From: Nocardia cyriacigeorgica
Lineage (GTDB): Bacteria > Actinomycetota > Actinomycetes > Mycobacteriales > Mycobacteriaceae
DNA: 64,000 bases
Direction of reading: 5' to 3'
Assembly (NCBI RefSeq): GCF_010868145.1
Contig: NZ_JAAGUY010000003.1
Span: 124,001 to 188,000, forward strand
The position numbers and the translations under genes are program-made. This document shows, one piece after another, positions 8,348 to 16,816 of this stretch; position 1 is the stretch's first letter, and each line of letters starts with the position of its first letter. The notes under the pieces were generated by a model. That model was not told the DNA's origin. It saw nothing but the letters and a program-made list of their open reading frames with translations, and did not search any database.

Positions 8348-9832
8348 GTGCTCGACAAAGCCGCTGCGACGATGCAGTACCCCGTGACGCGGCGGGCCTT
8401 CGGGCTCGCGATCCTCGTCCTGAGCGGACTCCAGCTCATGGTGGTGCTCGACGGCACCGTGGTGATCCTGGCGCTGCCGCGGTTGCAGGAAGAGATGGGG
8501 CTGTCCAGTTCCGGCAGCGCCTGGATGGTCACCGCCTACGGCCTGCCCTTCGCCGGTCTGATGCTGCTCGGCGGCCGGATCGGCGATTCCTACGGCCGCA
8601 GGCGCATGTTCCTGCTCGGGGTCTCCCTGTTCACGCTGGCCTCGCTGCTGTGCGGGCTGGCCCAGAACGAAGGCATGCTCATCGCGGCCCGCGCCTTCCA
8701 GGGCACCGGTGCCGCGCTGGCGGCACCGACCGCGTTCGCGCTGGTTGCCAGTACCTTCGCCCCCGGTCCGGTGCGTAATCAGGCGTTCGCGATCTTCGGG
8801 TCGATGGCGGCGCTCGGTTCGGTCGGCGGATTGGTGATCGGTGGTGCGCTCACCGAGGTCAGCTGGCGGTGGATATTCCTGATCAATGTGCCGATCGGCG
8901 CACTCATCATTCTTGGCGCGGTCGTCGCGTTGCGTGACACCACCCATCACCGACTCACCCTCGACGTGCGCGGGGCGATCCTCGGCACGCTCGCCTGTGC
9001 GCTGATCGTGTTCGGTGCGACCGAGGGACCGGAGTTCGGCTGGGACAGCCCCTACGTCATCGGCTCGCTGATCGGGGGTGTGGTGCTGCTGGTGGTCTTC
9101 GTGCTGGCCGAACGTTCGGTGTCCAATCCGCTGCTGCCGTGGTCGTTGTTCGATCACCGCGACCGCAACGCCACCTTCGTCATCATCCTGCTCGCCAGCG
9201 GTGTGCTGGGCGCGACGACCTACTTCGCCGGGCTGTTCGTGCAGAACGTCGTCGGCTACAGCCCGCTGATCGCCGGTGTGTCGTTCATTCCGTTCACCGT
9301 CGGCATCGGCATCGGCGGTGCGCTGTCGTCGAAGCTGGCGATGATGGTCGCACCGCGCTGGCTGCTCAGCGGCGCCGCCGTGATCCTGGTGGCGGGGCTG
9401 GTCTTCGGGTCGACCCTCGACGGCGACGTGCAGTACGTGCCAACGCTGCTCGGGCTGTTCCTGGTGATCGGTTTCGGCATGGGTCTGGCGATCGTGCTGA
9501 TCCCGCTGTGCGTGCTGGTCGGCGTACCGCAGGACGAGATCGGGCCGCTATCGGCGATCGGACAGATGTTCCTCAGCCTCGGCACCCCGATCGCGATCGG
9601 ACTGCTCACGCCGCTGGCGGCCTCGCGCACCCTCTCCGAGGGCGGACGCACCGGCAAACCCGCGGATATGACCTCGGCCGAGCTGGTCGCGCTCGGCAGC
9701 GGCTACACCCTGGTGTTGTTCGTCGCGGCCATCGGCGCATTCCTGGTCGGCATCCTCGCACTGACCCTGCGCTACACCCCGCAGGAAGTCGCGCAGGCCC
9801 AGCACGCGCAGGAAGAGGCCCAGCAGGCCTGA
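8348..9832 (+). CDS. efpA: MFS drug exporter, EfpA/EmrB type
   Basis: 494 residues with about 14 hydrophobic helices, the DHA2 (EmrB/QacA) arrangement of proton-driven drug exporters. Motif A is visible at about residues 76-88 (GRIGDSYGRRRMF) in the loop after helix 2, and the helix-5 motif C region carries GLVIGGALTE. The N-terminus QLMVVLDGTVVILALPRLQ has the D1-motif acid of this family. The gene lies between cysG and, after an insertion, proS, as mycobacterial efpA does, which supports the name; the substrate is not predicted. It converges with the next gene over a short palindrome. Context and motifs agree; orthology is inferred. Confidence 0.85.
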   Translation: MLDKAAATMQYPVTRRAFGLAILVLSGLQLMVVLDGTVVILALPRLQEEMGLSSSGSAWMVTAYGLPFAGLMLLGGRIGDSYGRRRMFLLGVSLFTLASLLCGLAQNEGMLIAARAFQGTGAALAAPTAFALVASTFAPGPVRNQAFAIFGSMAALGSVGGLVIGGALTEVSWRWIFLINVPIGALIILGAVVALRDTTHHRLTLDVRGAILGTLACALIVFGATEGPEFGWDSPYVIGSLIGGVVLLVVFVLAERSVSNPLLPWSLFDHRDRNATFVIILLASGVLGATTYFAGLFVQNVVGYSPLIAGVSFIPFTVGIGIGGALSSKLAMMVAPRWLLSGAAVILVAGLVFGSTLDGDVQYVPTLLGLFLVIGFGMGLAIVLIPLCVLVGVPQDEIGPLSAIGQMFLSLGTPIAIGLLTPLAASRTLSEGGRTGKPADMTSAELVALGSGYTLVLFVAAIGAFLVGILALTLRYTPQEVAQAQHAQEEAQQA

Positions 9833-9849
9833 GCCGGTTCAGAACCGGC
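9833..9849. terminator. Short palindrome between convergent genes
   Basis: GCCGGTTC and GAACCGGC flank a single A. The palindrome fills the six-base gap between the two convergent genes and runs over the stop codon of the minus-strand gene, so it probably acts as a bidirectional terminator. Confidence 0.5.
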
Positions 9850-10255
9850 CGGTCACCTTGTGTGGGGTGACCCGGACGATGATGCGGTCGCCGTCCTGCA
9901 CCGAGGCCGGGTTGAACTCCCGATACGGCTTGCCCGTGTACTTGTGCGACAGCTTGTCCGGCAACGCCCGTTCCGGATCCGGCGTCACCGTGGTCGAGCC
10001 TTTGATCTCGGCGTAGATGTAGGGCCGGTCCGGCGGATTGATCATTACCGTGACCCGCGGGTCGCGCGCGAGATTGCGGCCCTGCACCCGGTCGACGGTG
10101 GTGGAGAACAACAGATCGTCGCCCTCGCGCATGATCCAGACAACGGTCAGGTGCGGGTGCCCGTCCTTACCGACGGTCGCGATGGTGGCATAGACGCGTT
10201 CCTCGTCCAGATACGTTTTCAAGTCCTCGGACAATGTGGCGGTTGTAGTGGACAC
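9839..10255 (-). CDS. PPOX-class flavin/F420-dependent oxidoreductase
   Basis: 138 residues from GTG 10255, which gives MSTTTATLSEDLKTYLDEER; a longer frame exists but its extra 11 residues are unlike the family. The split-barrel core includes YATIATVGKDGHPHLTVVWI, the phosphate-binding region RVQGRNLARDPRVTVMI, and the C-terminal RIIVRVTPHKVTGRF. This is the pyridoxamine-phosphate-oxidase-like fold of actinobacterial F420- or FMN-dependent reductases. The cofactor cannot be fixed from sequence alone, but short stand-alone proteins of this kind with the terminal GRF often use F420. It lies downstream of the GAF regulator on the same strand. Confidence 0.8.
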   Translation of the reverse strand: MSTTTATLSEDLKTYLDEERVYATIATVGKDGHPHLTVVWIMREGDDLLFSTTVDRVQGRNLARDPRVTVMINPPDRPYIYAEIKGSTTVTPDPERALPDKLSHKYTGKPYREFNPASVQDGDRIIVRVTPHKVTGRF

Positions 10256-10321
10256 ATCACACGCCAACGCGGGCCGGTCCCAGGGCATTCCGGATCCGGA
10301 CGATGCGAATGTCGCGGCTAC

Positions 10322-11575
10322 TCACGATGTCGGATACAGGCGCATGCGAAGCCGTGCGATTCCTGGTGCCTGTGAATCCGGCAGCAGTGATGGTCGGGGG
10401 TGATCGGTCGACAGCCGCCGCACGGACGCGGGGGGTTCGAGGAAATCGCCGGTGGTGTCGGTCAGCCGGTAGGGATTGGCGGTCAGCCGGTAGCCCAGCA
10501 GAGAACGCAGCCGGGTGAGTTCGGCGCGAATCGTTCCGGGTTTGCCCGACGCGCCGTAGACCGCGTCGGCGAGCTCGTTCGCACTCAACCCATTCGGCTC
10601 GGCCAGTAGCAGCACCACGATCTCGCTGTGCCGAAGCCCCAATTGTCTACTCACGCCATCGACGCTGATCTGGGCGAATCGCCGACCCAGCACGGTGACC
10701 CGCGCCTGCGGATCGCCGCCGCGCAGGCCGTACACCGCGAACGGGCCCGACGGGGCCAGCCGCTCGAGGACGATACGGCGTCCGTTCGGCAGGATCATCG
10801 GGCCTTCCGCCGGCTCGTCCGGCCAGATCCGTGGCAGCCAACCCGGTGGTTCGGCATGGACGACGCGACCGTCGGGTGTCAGGAGACCGACATGCGCGCC
10901 CGATCGGCGCACTACCCGCTCCAGATAGCGCGCGCGCAGCTGAGCGTCACGTCGGGCGCCGACTTCGGCCAGCCGCGCCTCGGCAAGCCGGGCGGCAGCC
11001 GTGACCAGTGGTAGAGCCAGGGGATGTGCGTCACGGCTGCGGCAGGTCACATCCACCACACCCACAACAGTTCCGGTGGCGGGGTCGCGGATCGGCGCCG
11101 CCGAACAGGTGTAGCCGGCGGCGATCGACAGGTAGTGTTCGGCGCCGCGCACCTGGAACGGTTTGCCCAGCGCAAGCGCGGTACCCACGCCGTTGGTGCC
11201 TGCCGCATCCTCATGCCAGTCCGCGCCCGCGACAAGGTGTGCGCGCTCGGCAGCACGCCGGGTAGTGGTGTCGCCGAGTACCCACAGCAGATGGCCGCAG
11301 GCATCACCGGCGAACAGCAGATGGCCCGGTTCATCGGCGGCGCTGCCGAGCGTCGACAGCAGAACCGGCCATACCGTCGCCAGTCCACCCTGGGCGCGGT
11401 GGTGCGCGAGTTCGGCACCGCCCACCGCGATCTGTGGCAGATGCCGGTCCGGATGTAACCCGCGCCGCTGCGCGCGGTCCCATGACGCGCGCACATCGCT
11501 GCGCAGCCGTTGTCCCCGCCCGCCGGATCTCCGGTCGGCGCGGGGCGTACCCCGCATGCCATCCGCATCGTTCAT
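10322..11575 (-). CDS. GAF-domain transcriptional regulator
   Basis: 417 residues from ATG 11575 (MNDADGMRGTPRADRR). The N-terminus RLRSDVRASWDRAQRRGLHPD followed by a GAF domain (about 60-190, including DWHEDAAGTNGVGTALAL and GVVDVTCRSRDAHPLAL) matches the sensor half of AcoR/MimR-like activators. The sigma-54 AAA+ domain is absent; instead residues about 300-375 (LRHSEIVVLLLAEPNGLSAN, then RAELTRLRSLLGYRL) look like a winged-helix domain. Such AAA-less GAF regulators are common in actinobacteria next to alcohol or aldehyde metabolism genes. It is divergent from the alpha/beta hydrolase, the likely target. The effector is unknown. Confidence 0.8.
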   Translation of the reverse strand: MNDADGMRGTPRADRRSGGRGQRLRSDVRASWDRAQRRGLHPDRHLPQIAVGGAELAHHRAQGGLATVWPVLLSTLGSAADEPGHLLFAGDACGHLLWVLGDTTTRRAAERAHLVAGADWHEDAAGTNGVGTALALGKPFQVRGAEHYLSIAAGYTCSAAPIRDPATGTVVGVVDVTCRSRDAHPLALPLVTAAARLAEARLAEVGARRDAQLRARYLERVVRRSGAHVGLLTPDGRVVHAEPPGWLPRIWPDEPAEGPMILPNGRRIVLERLAPSGPFAVYGLRGGDPQARVTVLGRRFAQISVDGVSRQLGLRHSEIVVLLLAEPNGLSANELADAVYGASGKPGTIRAELTRLRSLLGYRLTANPYRLTDTTGDFLEPPASVRRLSTDHPRPSLLPDSQAPGIARLRMRLYPTS

Positions 11576-11609
11576 CGCGGCCACTGAACCTACGAGGCCG
11601 TGCCGAGTC

Positions 11610-11641
11610 GTGCAACACGAAGGTCGCAACCCTTGTGCAAC
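11610..11641. promoter_or_regulatory. Three GCAAC repeats between divergent regulator and hydrolase
   Basis: GTGCAAC (11610-11616), GTCGCAAC (11623-11630) and GTGCAAC (11635-11641) lie in the 143-base divergent promoter region, with GCAAC cores 14 and 11 bases apart. Their near-helical phasing suggests binding sites for the GAF regulator. Confidence 0.4.
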
Positions 11642-11718
11642 CCCCGGAGACGGGATTGCTCGGGCCTGCGGCAGCGGTGGACAGTTCGGAGGCATGTCCA
11701 CGTTGAACTGGAGGTCAT

Positions 11719-12522
11719 ATGCCCTATTTCGAACTGCCCGACGGTGTTCCGATGTTCTACGAGGATCAGGGCTCCGGCCGCGCGGTGGTGCTGCTGCACG
11801 GATGGACGATGAACAGCACTTTCTGGCAGGCCAATGTGCCCGCGCTCGCCGACGGTAACCGGGTCATCGCCCCGGACTTCCGCGGCCATGGTTCGTCGGG
11901 TAAGACCGACGCGGGTCATACCCTCGATCAGTACGCTCGTGATGTCCGCAGCCTGCTCGATCATCTCGGCCTCGACGAGGTATGCATGGTTGGCTGGTCG
12001 ATGGGTACGGCAGTGATCCTGTCCTATGTCAGCCAATTCGGTTGTGCCGGACTGCGTTCAGTGGCCTTCGTCGACCAGTCCCCGCGCTTCCTCGACGGTG
12101 AGGACTGGGATTACCCCCTGATGGGCGGTTACTCCCAGGCGGATCTGTCGGTGTTCGTTCAAGCGCTCGAGCATGCCAGGCCATCGGTGATCAAACCGTT
12201 CATCGCCGCCTGCTTCGCCGACACTCCGCCGGCCGAGGTGGTCGACGCCGCCTATGCCGAGACCGCGAAAACACCGACGTCCATCGCCCGATCCATCTGG
12301 TACGACCTGGCTTTCGCCGATTTCCGCGCGGTTCTGCCGCAGGTCGAGGTACCAGCTCTGCTGATCTACGGTGCGCGCAGCCAGATCTTCCCCGGCCCGA
12401 TCGATGACTGGCTGGCCGCGCGGCTGCCCGAGGCGAAGACGGTGCGGTTCGACAACAGCGGGCATGTGCCGTTCGCCGACGAGAGCGAGAAGTTCAACGA
12501 GGTCATGCGCGAGTTCCTCTGA
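11719..12522 (+). CDS. Alpha/beta hydrolase
   Basis: 267 residues, with GGAGG eight bases before ATG. The fold is clear: oxyanion region VVLLHGWTMN at about 23-32, nucleophile elbow GWSMG at 92-96 (Ser94), and catalytic His in NSGHVPF at about 249. It resembles esterases and non-heme haloperoxidase-like hydrolases. At the usual acid position after strand 6 the sequence reads YGARSQIFP, with Ser where GxxD is common, so the acid may come from another loop. Divergent from the GAF regulator and probably controlled by it. Substrate unknown. Confidence 0.85.
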   Translation: MPYFELPDGVPMFYEDQGSGRAVVLLHGWTMNSTFWQANVPALADGNRVIAPDFRGHGSSGKTDAGHTLDQYARDVRSLLDHLGLDEVCMVGWSMGTAVILSYVSQFGCAGLRSVAFVDQSPRFLDGEDWDYPLMGGYSQADLSVFVQALEHARPSVIKPFIAACFADTPPAEVVDAAYAETAKTPTSIARSIWYDLAFADFRAVLPQVEVPALLIYGARSQIFPGPIDDWLAARLPEAKTVRFDNSGHVPFADESEKFNEVMREFL

Positions 12523-12530
12523 CGCGTCGT

Positions 12531-12561
12531 CCGGCGGTCCTGTGACCGGCAGGGCCGCCGG
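12531..12561. terminator. Bidirectional terminator hairpin
   Basis: CCGGCGGTCCTG (12531-12542) pairs with CAGGGCCGCCGG (12550-12561), 12 base pairs including one T-G, over a 7-base loop. It fills the gap between the convergent hydrolase and yaaA genes. Confidence 0.65.
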
Positions 12562-12565
12562 GGCG

Positions 12566-13312
12566 TCACTCGGTAATGATGAGAAGTTCGGTAGGGGAGG
12601 CTATTTCGGTGCGCAGGCCGGCCTTGGTGGCGATGCGGGCGACGGCGCGGATATCGGTGGGTTCAGCGCGGGTGAGGACGAGAGCACGGGCGAGCAAGCC
12701 CTTGTGGTGCTTGTTGAAATGTGAGACCACGGTGCGGGAACCGTCGGGATGCTCGGTGAGCACATTGGCGGTGATGGCACCGGGAACACGGCCGAGCTGC
12801 TGGTAGGTGCCCGACCGCAGATCGATCACCAGCTCCTCGCCTGCCTCGGCGCGCAGGGCTGCGGGGAGGTGGTCGCGCCACAGCGCCGACAACGTGGGCA
12901 GGCCGGGCAGCTTGGAGCCGCCGGACAGGCGATAGGCGGGGATCGGGTCGCCGGCTCGTACCGCGCCGAACAACGCCGACCCGATGCCGAGCCGGGTGTA
13001 GGCCTTGGACCGCTGCACCTTGGTGAAGGATCGGGCGCCGAGTGCATCGTAGAGGACGCCGGTGTAGCGCTCGAGTGCGGGCCGCGTGGGGGAGGTGCGC
13101 ACTGCCGCGTTGCGGGCGATCTCGGCGTCGGCGCCCTTACCCAGACCCAACGCGATGCGCGAGGCGTCCGGATCCCCTGCCAGCCGCGTCACTTCGCCGA
13201 GCAGCTGTTCCCGCACCTCGGTGAGCTGCGGCATCGCCAGCTCGCCCAGCTCCAACGGCGCACCCGATCCGCCGTCGGATTTGGTTTCGGAAGGAGGTAG
13301 CAGCACCAGCAC
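12566..13312 (-). CDS. yaaA: Peroxide stress protein YaaA (DUF328)
   Basis: 248 residues from GTG 13312, giving the family's typical start VLVLLPPSETKSDGG. Other hallmarks are RYTGVLYDAL, YRLSGGSKLPGLPTLS with LWRDHL, LVIDLRSGTYQQL and the C-terminal FNKHHKGLLARALV. YaaA binds DNA and lowers free iron under hydrogen peroxide stress in E. coli. A longer frame upstream encodes an Arg-rich segment unlike the family. TACCGT at 13321-13326 is eight bases before the GTG and no Shine-Dalgarno site is present, so the mRNA is probably leaderless although the ABC transporter operon lies upstream on the same strand. Confidence 0.9.
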   Translation of the reverse strand: MLVLLPPSETKSDGGSGAPLELGELAMPQLTEVREQLLGEVTRLAGDPDASRIALGLGKGADAEIARNAAVRTSPTRPALERYTGVLYDALGARSFTKVQRSKAYTRLGIGSALFGAVRAGDPIPAYRLSGGSKLPGLPTLSALWRDHLPAALRAEAGEELVIDLRSGTYQQLGRVPGAITANVLTEHPDGSRTVVSHFNKHHKGLLARALVLTRAEPTDIRAVARIATKAGLRTEIASPTELLIITE

Positions 13313-13320
13313 GAGCGACA

Positions 13321-13326
13321 ACGGTA
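13321..13326 (-). promoter_or_regulatory. -10 box of yaaA
   Basis: Read on the minus strand as TACCGT, eight bases before GTG 13312. This is the leaderless layout. Confidence 0.4.
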
Positions 13327-13436
13327 ATCGTCGCCCTGTCGTGGGTCGGCGACCACCCCGGACGTGCCCGGCGGTCCGGTGTCGGCGCATGGTGTGCGGC
13401 TCCGACCGGCGCTCGGGGATGTGGGGCAGGCTGCCT

Positions 13437-14234
13437 TCAGCGCACCGCCCGCAGAAACGCCTTGGTCCGCTCGCTGTGTGGGTCCTCGAACAGTTGCTGC
13501 GGCGGGCCCTGCTCCACCACGCGGCCACCATCGAACATCATCACCCGGTCGGAGACGTCGCGGGCGAAGCGCATCTCATGGGTGACGATGAGCATGGTGA
13601 TGTCGGTGGTCTCGGCGATATCGCGCAGGACGTCGAGCACGTCGCCGACCAGTTCGGGGTCCAGCGCGGAGGTCACCTCGTCGAGCAACATGACCTTGGG
13701 GTCCATGGCGAGGCACCGGGCGATCGCGACGCGCTGCTGCTGGCCACCGGAGAGCTGGGACGGATGCGCTCGCGCCTTGTCGGCCAGGCCGATCATCTCG
13801 AGCAGCCCGACCGCACGTTCGCGTGCCCGGTCCTTGGACTGCCCGAGGACATGCACGGGCGCTTCGGTGATGTTGTCGAGCACATTCATGTTCGGAAACA
13901 GGTTGAACTGCTGGAACACCATGCCGATCTTCTTGCGCACCGCACGCAGGTGTTTCTCCTTGGCGGGCACCAGCTTCCCGCCGCGCTTCTCGTGGGTCAG
14001 TGGTTCGCCGTCGACCCAAATCGTCCCGCCACTGACCCGCTCGAGCGTCATCAGTAAACGGAGAATGGTGGTCTTCCCGGAACCCGACGGGCCGATCAGC
14101 GTGACCTTCTCGCCGCGGCCGACACTGAAATCCAGGTCGTCGAGCACCACCAGCTTGCCGAACCGTTTGACCACCTTGTCGAAGCGGATCATCGGGTCCT
14201 TGTCGAGGTCGACAGTGGCGTTAGTAGTAGGCAA
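13437..14234 (-). CDS. ehuA: Polar amino acid/ectoine-type ABC transporter ATPase
   Basis: 265 residues. Walker A GPSGSGKTT at 48-56, Q-loop near VFQQFNLFP (107-115), signature LSGGQQQR at 161-168, Walker B VMLLDE at 181-186 and switch His at 219. The closing segment VEQGPPQQLFEDPHSERTK is typical of the GlnQ/HisP/EhuA group. The start is TTG 14234 with GGAGAAG in front, overlapping the permease gene by 14 bases; ATG 14192, after AAGGA, is an alternative that would remove 14 residues. It powers the importer formed with the two permeases and the lipoprotein upstream. The ectoine assignment rests on overall resemblance and gene order. Confidence 0.85.
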   Translation of the reverse strand: MPTTNATVDLDKDPMIRFDKVVKRFGKLVVLDDLDFSVGRGEKVTLIGPSGSGKTTILRLLMTLERVSGGTIWVDGEPLTHEKRGGKLVPAKEKHLRAVRKKIGMVFQQFNLFPNMNVLDNITEAPVHVLGQSKDRARERAVGLLEMIGLADKARAHPSQLSGGQQQRVAIARCLAMDPKVMLLDEVTSALDPELVGDVLDVLRDIAETTDITMLIVTHEMRFARDVSDRVMMFDGGRVVEQGPPQQLFEDPHSERTKAFLRAVR

Positions 14235-14868
14235 GGCGCTTCTCCAGTCTTCTGATCAGCACAGACGTCGGGTAGCTCGCGATGAGGAAGAAGACGCCCG
14301 CCAGGGTCAGCGGTTCCAGGTATTGGAAGTTGCGGGCCCCGAATTGCTGGGCCGCGGTGACGAGTTCGACCACGGAGATGGCGAACAGGAACGGCGTGTC
14401 CTTGAACATCGACACCGCATTGGTGCCGAGCGCGGGCAGGCTGGCGCGGATGGCCTGCGGCAGGATCACCGCCCGCCACGTGCGGTACGGGGGCAGCGAC
14501 AACGCTCGCGAGGCCTCCCACTGGCCCTTCGGCACCGCTTCGATTCCGGCCCGGTACACCTCGGCCAGATAGCTCGAATAGTGGAGACCGAGGACGGTGA
14601 TACCGATCTGCAGAGCCGAGAACTGCGGGAGCAGGTTGTAGGCGAACAGCAGTTGCACCACTAGCGGCGTCAGGCGGACGAATTCGGCCGCCGCGTGCAC
14701 CGGCGCCGCTACCCACCGCGGAAACGATTGGCGCACCACCGCGATGGCCAACCCGATCACCGCCGCGATCGCGAAACCGACGACGGTGGCGAGCAGCGTG
14801 ATCTTGAACCCGTCCCACAGCACGGGCAGAGCTTCCCAGGCGCGTTCCCAACTCCATTCGACGGTCAT
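14221..14868 (-). CDS. ehuD: ABC transporter permease, HisM/EhuD type
   Basis: 215 residues with about five membrane helices. The EAA loop that contacts the ATPase reads EASRALSLPPYRTWRAVILP at about 132-151, and the family segment FVRLTPLVVQLLFAYNLLP is at about 64-82. The ATG overlaps the stop of the preceding permease by four bases (ATGA), so the two are translationally coupled. Two different permeases plus one ATPase is the normal make-up of a polar amino-acid importer. Confidence 0.85.
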   Translation of the reverse strand: MTVEWSWERAWEALPVLWDGFKITLLATVVGFAIAAVIGLAIAVVRQSFPRWVAAPVHAAAEFVRLTPLVVQLLFAYNLLPQFSALQIGITVLGLHYSSYLAEVYRAGIEAVPKGQWEASRALSLPPYRTWRAVILPQAIRASLPALGTNAVSMFKDTPFLFAISVVELVTAAQQFGARNFQYLEPLTLAGVFFLIASYPTSVLIRRLEKRLAYY

Positions 14869-15587
14869 CGTGCCACCGCCTCGACCGGCTCATCCGGCGC
14901 GAGCCGCAACATTTCCTTCAATGTCGGGCCGCGGCCGAGCTTGCTCTTGGCGCGGGTTTCCACCAGGTTCATCACCAGAGTCAGGACGTAGGCGAGGACG
15001 AAATAGATCACCAGGCCGACGCCGAAGGAGAACAGGGTGTCGCCGGTCGACTGCCGCAGCTTGTTGATCTCGAACGTCAAGTCCTGCAATGTGATGTAAG
15101 AGGCCACCGCTGTTCCCTTGAGCAGGTGGATCAGCAGGTTGGTCAGCGGCGGCACCATCAGCGCCCACGCCTGCGGGAACAACACCCGATGCAACCGCTG
15201 CCACGGGCTGAAGTTCAGCGCGACCGCCGCCTCCCACTGGGTGCGCGGCACCGCATTCAGCGCGCCGCGCACCACCTCCGCCCCGTAGGCGCCGTAATTG
15301 AGGCCGAGGGCGAGGATGCCGCAGAACACCGGCTCGAGCTGGTAACCGAACAGCGGCAGCACATAGAACAGCCAGAAGATCTGCACCAGCAGCGAGGTGC
15401 CGCGGAAGAACTCGATCAGCACTCGCGAGGTGCCGCGCAGCGCGAGATTGCGCACCCGCACCACGGTGCCGAGGACCAGCGCGATCAGGAATGCCAGCAG
15501 GGCGCCGCCGAGGGTGAGTTGCAGTGTGACGACAATGCCATCCCAGATGCCGGGTAGCGCCTCACGCAAGGAATCCATGGTGGTCAT
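14865..15587 (-). CDS. ehuC: ABC transporter permease, HisQ/EhuC type
   Basis: 240 residues with about five membrane helices. The family sequence EFFRGTSLLVQIFWLFYVLP is at about 60-79, and the EAA loop WEAAVALNFSPWQRLHRVLF at about 117-136. ATG 15587 is 16 bases after the stop of the substrate-binding lipoprotein. It pairs with the next permease to form the membrane channel. Confidence 0.85.
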   Translation of the reverse strand: MTTMDSLREALPGIWDGIVVTLQLTLGGALLAFLIALVLGTVVRVRNLALRGTSRVLIEFFRGTSLLVQIFWLFYVLPLFGYQLEPVFCGILALGLNYGAYGAEVVRGALNAVPRTQWEAAVALNFSPWQRLHRVLFPQAWALMVPPLTNLLIHLLKGTAVASYITLQDLTFEINKLRQSTGDTLFSFGVGLVIYFVLAYVLTLVMNLVETRAKSKLGRGPTLKEMLRLAPDEPVEAVAR

Positions 15588-15603
15588 GGCGCGACCCGCT
15601 GGA

Positions 15604-16491
15604 TCAGACTTCGCCCTTGCACAGCTGTTCGGTGGTCATATTCGGGTCGGGCAGTTCACGTTCGGTGAATCCGAACGGTCCCACGATCGACAGGTATTTC
15701 GCCTTGTCCGAGGTGATCTTCTTCAACTCGGCGTTATAGGCGGCGAGCAGATCCTGATCGGTGGTGCGGAAGACCGTGCCACCCGCGCCGATCTGCGGTT
15801 TACCGTCGATGACCGCCACGAATGATGGCGTCACCTCCACGTCGGCGCCAGGGGAGTGGTTCTTCAACCAGTTCAGTGAGATCGCGGTCAGCGCGAACAC
15901 ATCGGCGCGGCCGGAAGTGACCGCGTCGAGCCCGTCCTGCGGGGTGCCGACCAGTGTGGCGTCGATGCCGAGCGAGGCCGCGTAGTCGGATTCGATCGCG
16001 CCGGTCATCGCGGCCATCCGGGCCCCGCTGTCCTTGACCGACTGCATATCCGTCAGGTTCATCGGATTACCGGACTTCACCATCAATGCGGTGGTGTACA
16101 TGAATTCGGGTTCGCTGAACGCGGCCTGTTCGCAGCGTTTGGGCAGGATCGACATACCGGCGCTCACGGCGTCGAAACGCTGGGCCTGCAGGCCGGGGAT
16201 GAGCGCGCCGAACTCGGTCTGCACACCGTCGACGGTGTCGATGCCAAGATTCTTGAAGATCTCGCGGTGCAGGGCGACGGTCGCGCCGGTCAGCTGCCCG
16301 TCCTGTTCGAAGGAGTACGGCGCCTCGCCGGCGAAGCCGACGGTGACGGTGCCGCTGTCCTGCAGCGATTGGAGGAGGTCTCCGTCAGCGGAGGTATCGG
16401 TCTTGGTGCATCCGGCCAGCGTCGCCGCGAACAGCGTCGCTCCGGCGAACGCCGCAGCGTAGCGCGCCAATCTCCCGTGTGTGTCGACCAC
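15604..16491 (-). CDS. ehuB: ABC transporter substrate-binding lipoprotein
   Basis: 295 residues. Hydrophobic signal with lipobox TLAGC, lipid-modified Cys28. The mature part is a cluster F binding protein (SBP_bac_3): VGFAGEAPYSFEQDGQLTGA at the N-lobe, FGALIPGLQAQRFDAVSAGM, and GRADVFALTAIS. The length and the FTERELPD-type ending resemble EhuB, the ectoine/hydroxyectoine-binding protein. GTG 16491 has AAAGGTGAG upstream. It is first in the operon ehuB-ehuC-ehuD-ehuA. No ectoine degradation genes (eutBCDE) are visible, so the ligand could be an osmolyte used as such or a polar amino acid. Confidence 0.8.
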   Translation of the reverse strand: MVDTHGRLARYAAAFAGATLFAATLAGCTKTDTSADGDLLQSLQDSGTVTVGFAGEAPYSFEQDGQLTGATVALHREIFKNLGIDTVDGVQTEFGALIPGLQAQRFDAVSAGMSILPKRCEQAAFSEPEFMYTTALMVKSGNPMNLTDMQSVKDSGARMAAMTGAIESDYAASLGIDATLVGTPQDGLDAVTSGRADVFALTAISLNWLKNHSPGADVEVTPSFVAVIDGKPQIGAGGTVFRTTDQDLLAAYNAELKKITSDKAKYLSIVGPFGFTERELPDPNMTTEQLCKGEV

Positions 16492-16816
16492 TGCCTCACC
16501 TTTCGACAGGGGTGGCTGGCCATGATGTCGCGGAGCTGATCGGGGCGGCCCCAGCTATCTACACCCCCGCAGGTCAGCGGCCCGTTATGTGGTTGTTTGC
16601 GCCGGCAATTCGGCACCTCAACACTATTCAGCTCATATTCGCGGCACGGGCGAAGTTATATGCTTGTGATCTAAAGTTTCAGCGAACCGAATAGTGGGTA
16701 GCTTACTTTCCGATTGTCGTGTCGAGATCATTTGCGTCCCGCCGGTGACCGGCGCACACGGCCGAACCCCTAATCCGGTGTTCACGGTCTCGGACCAGCG
16801 ACTACCCTGTGCTTCC
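16492..16816. promoter_or_regulatory. Divergent promoter region, ehu operon / proS
   Basis: 325 bases, AT-richer than its surroundings around 16620-16720. An inverted repeat CACTATTC (16622-16629) / GAATAGTG (16689-16696) encloses a smaller hairpin TTCGC (16638-16642) / GCGAA (16650-16654). These may be sites for a regulator of the importer. The proS -10 box TACCCT is at 16803-16808, eight bases before GTG 16817. No gene is seen. Confidence 0.45.
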
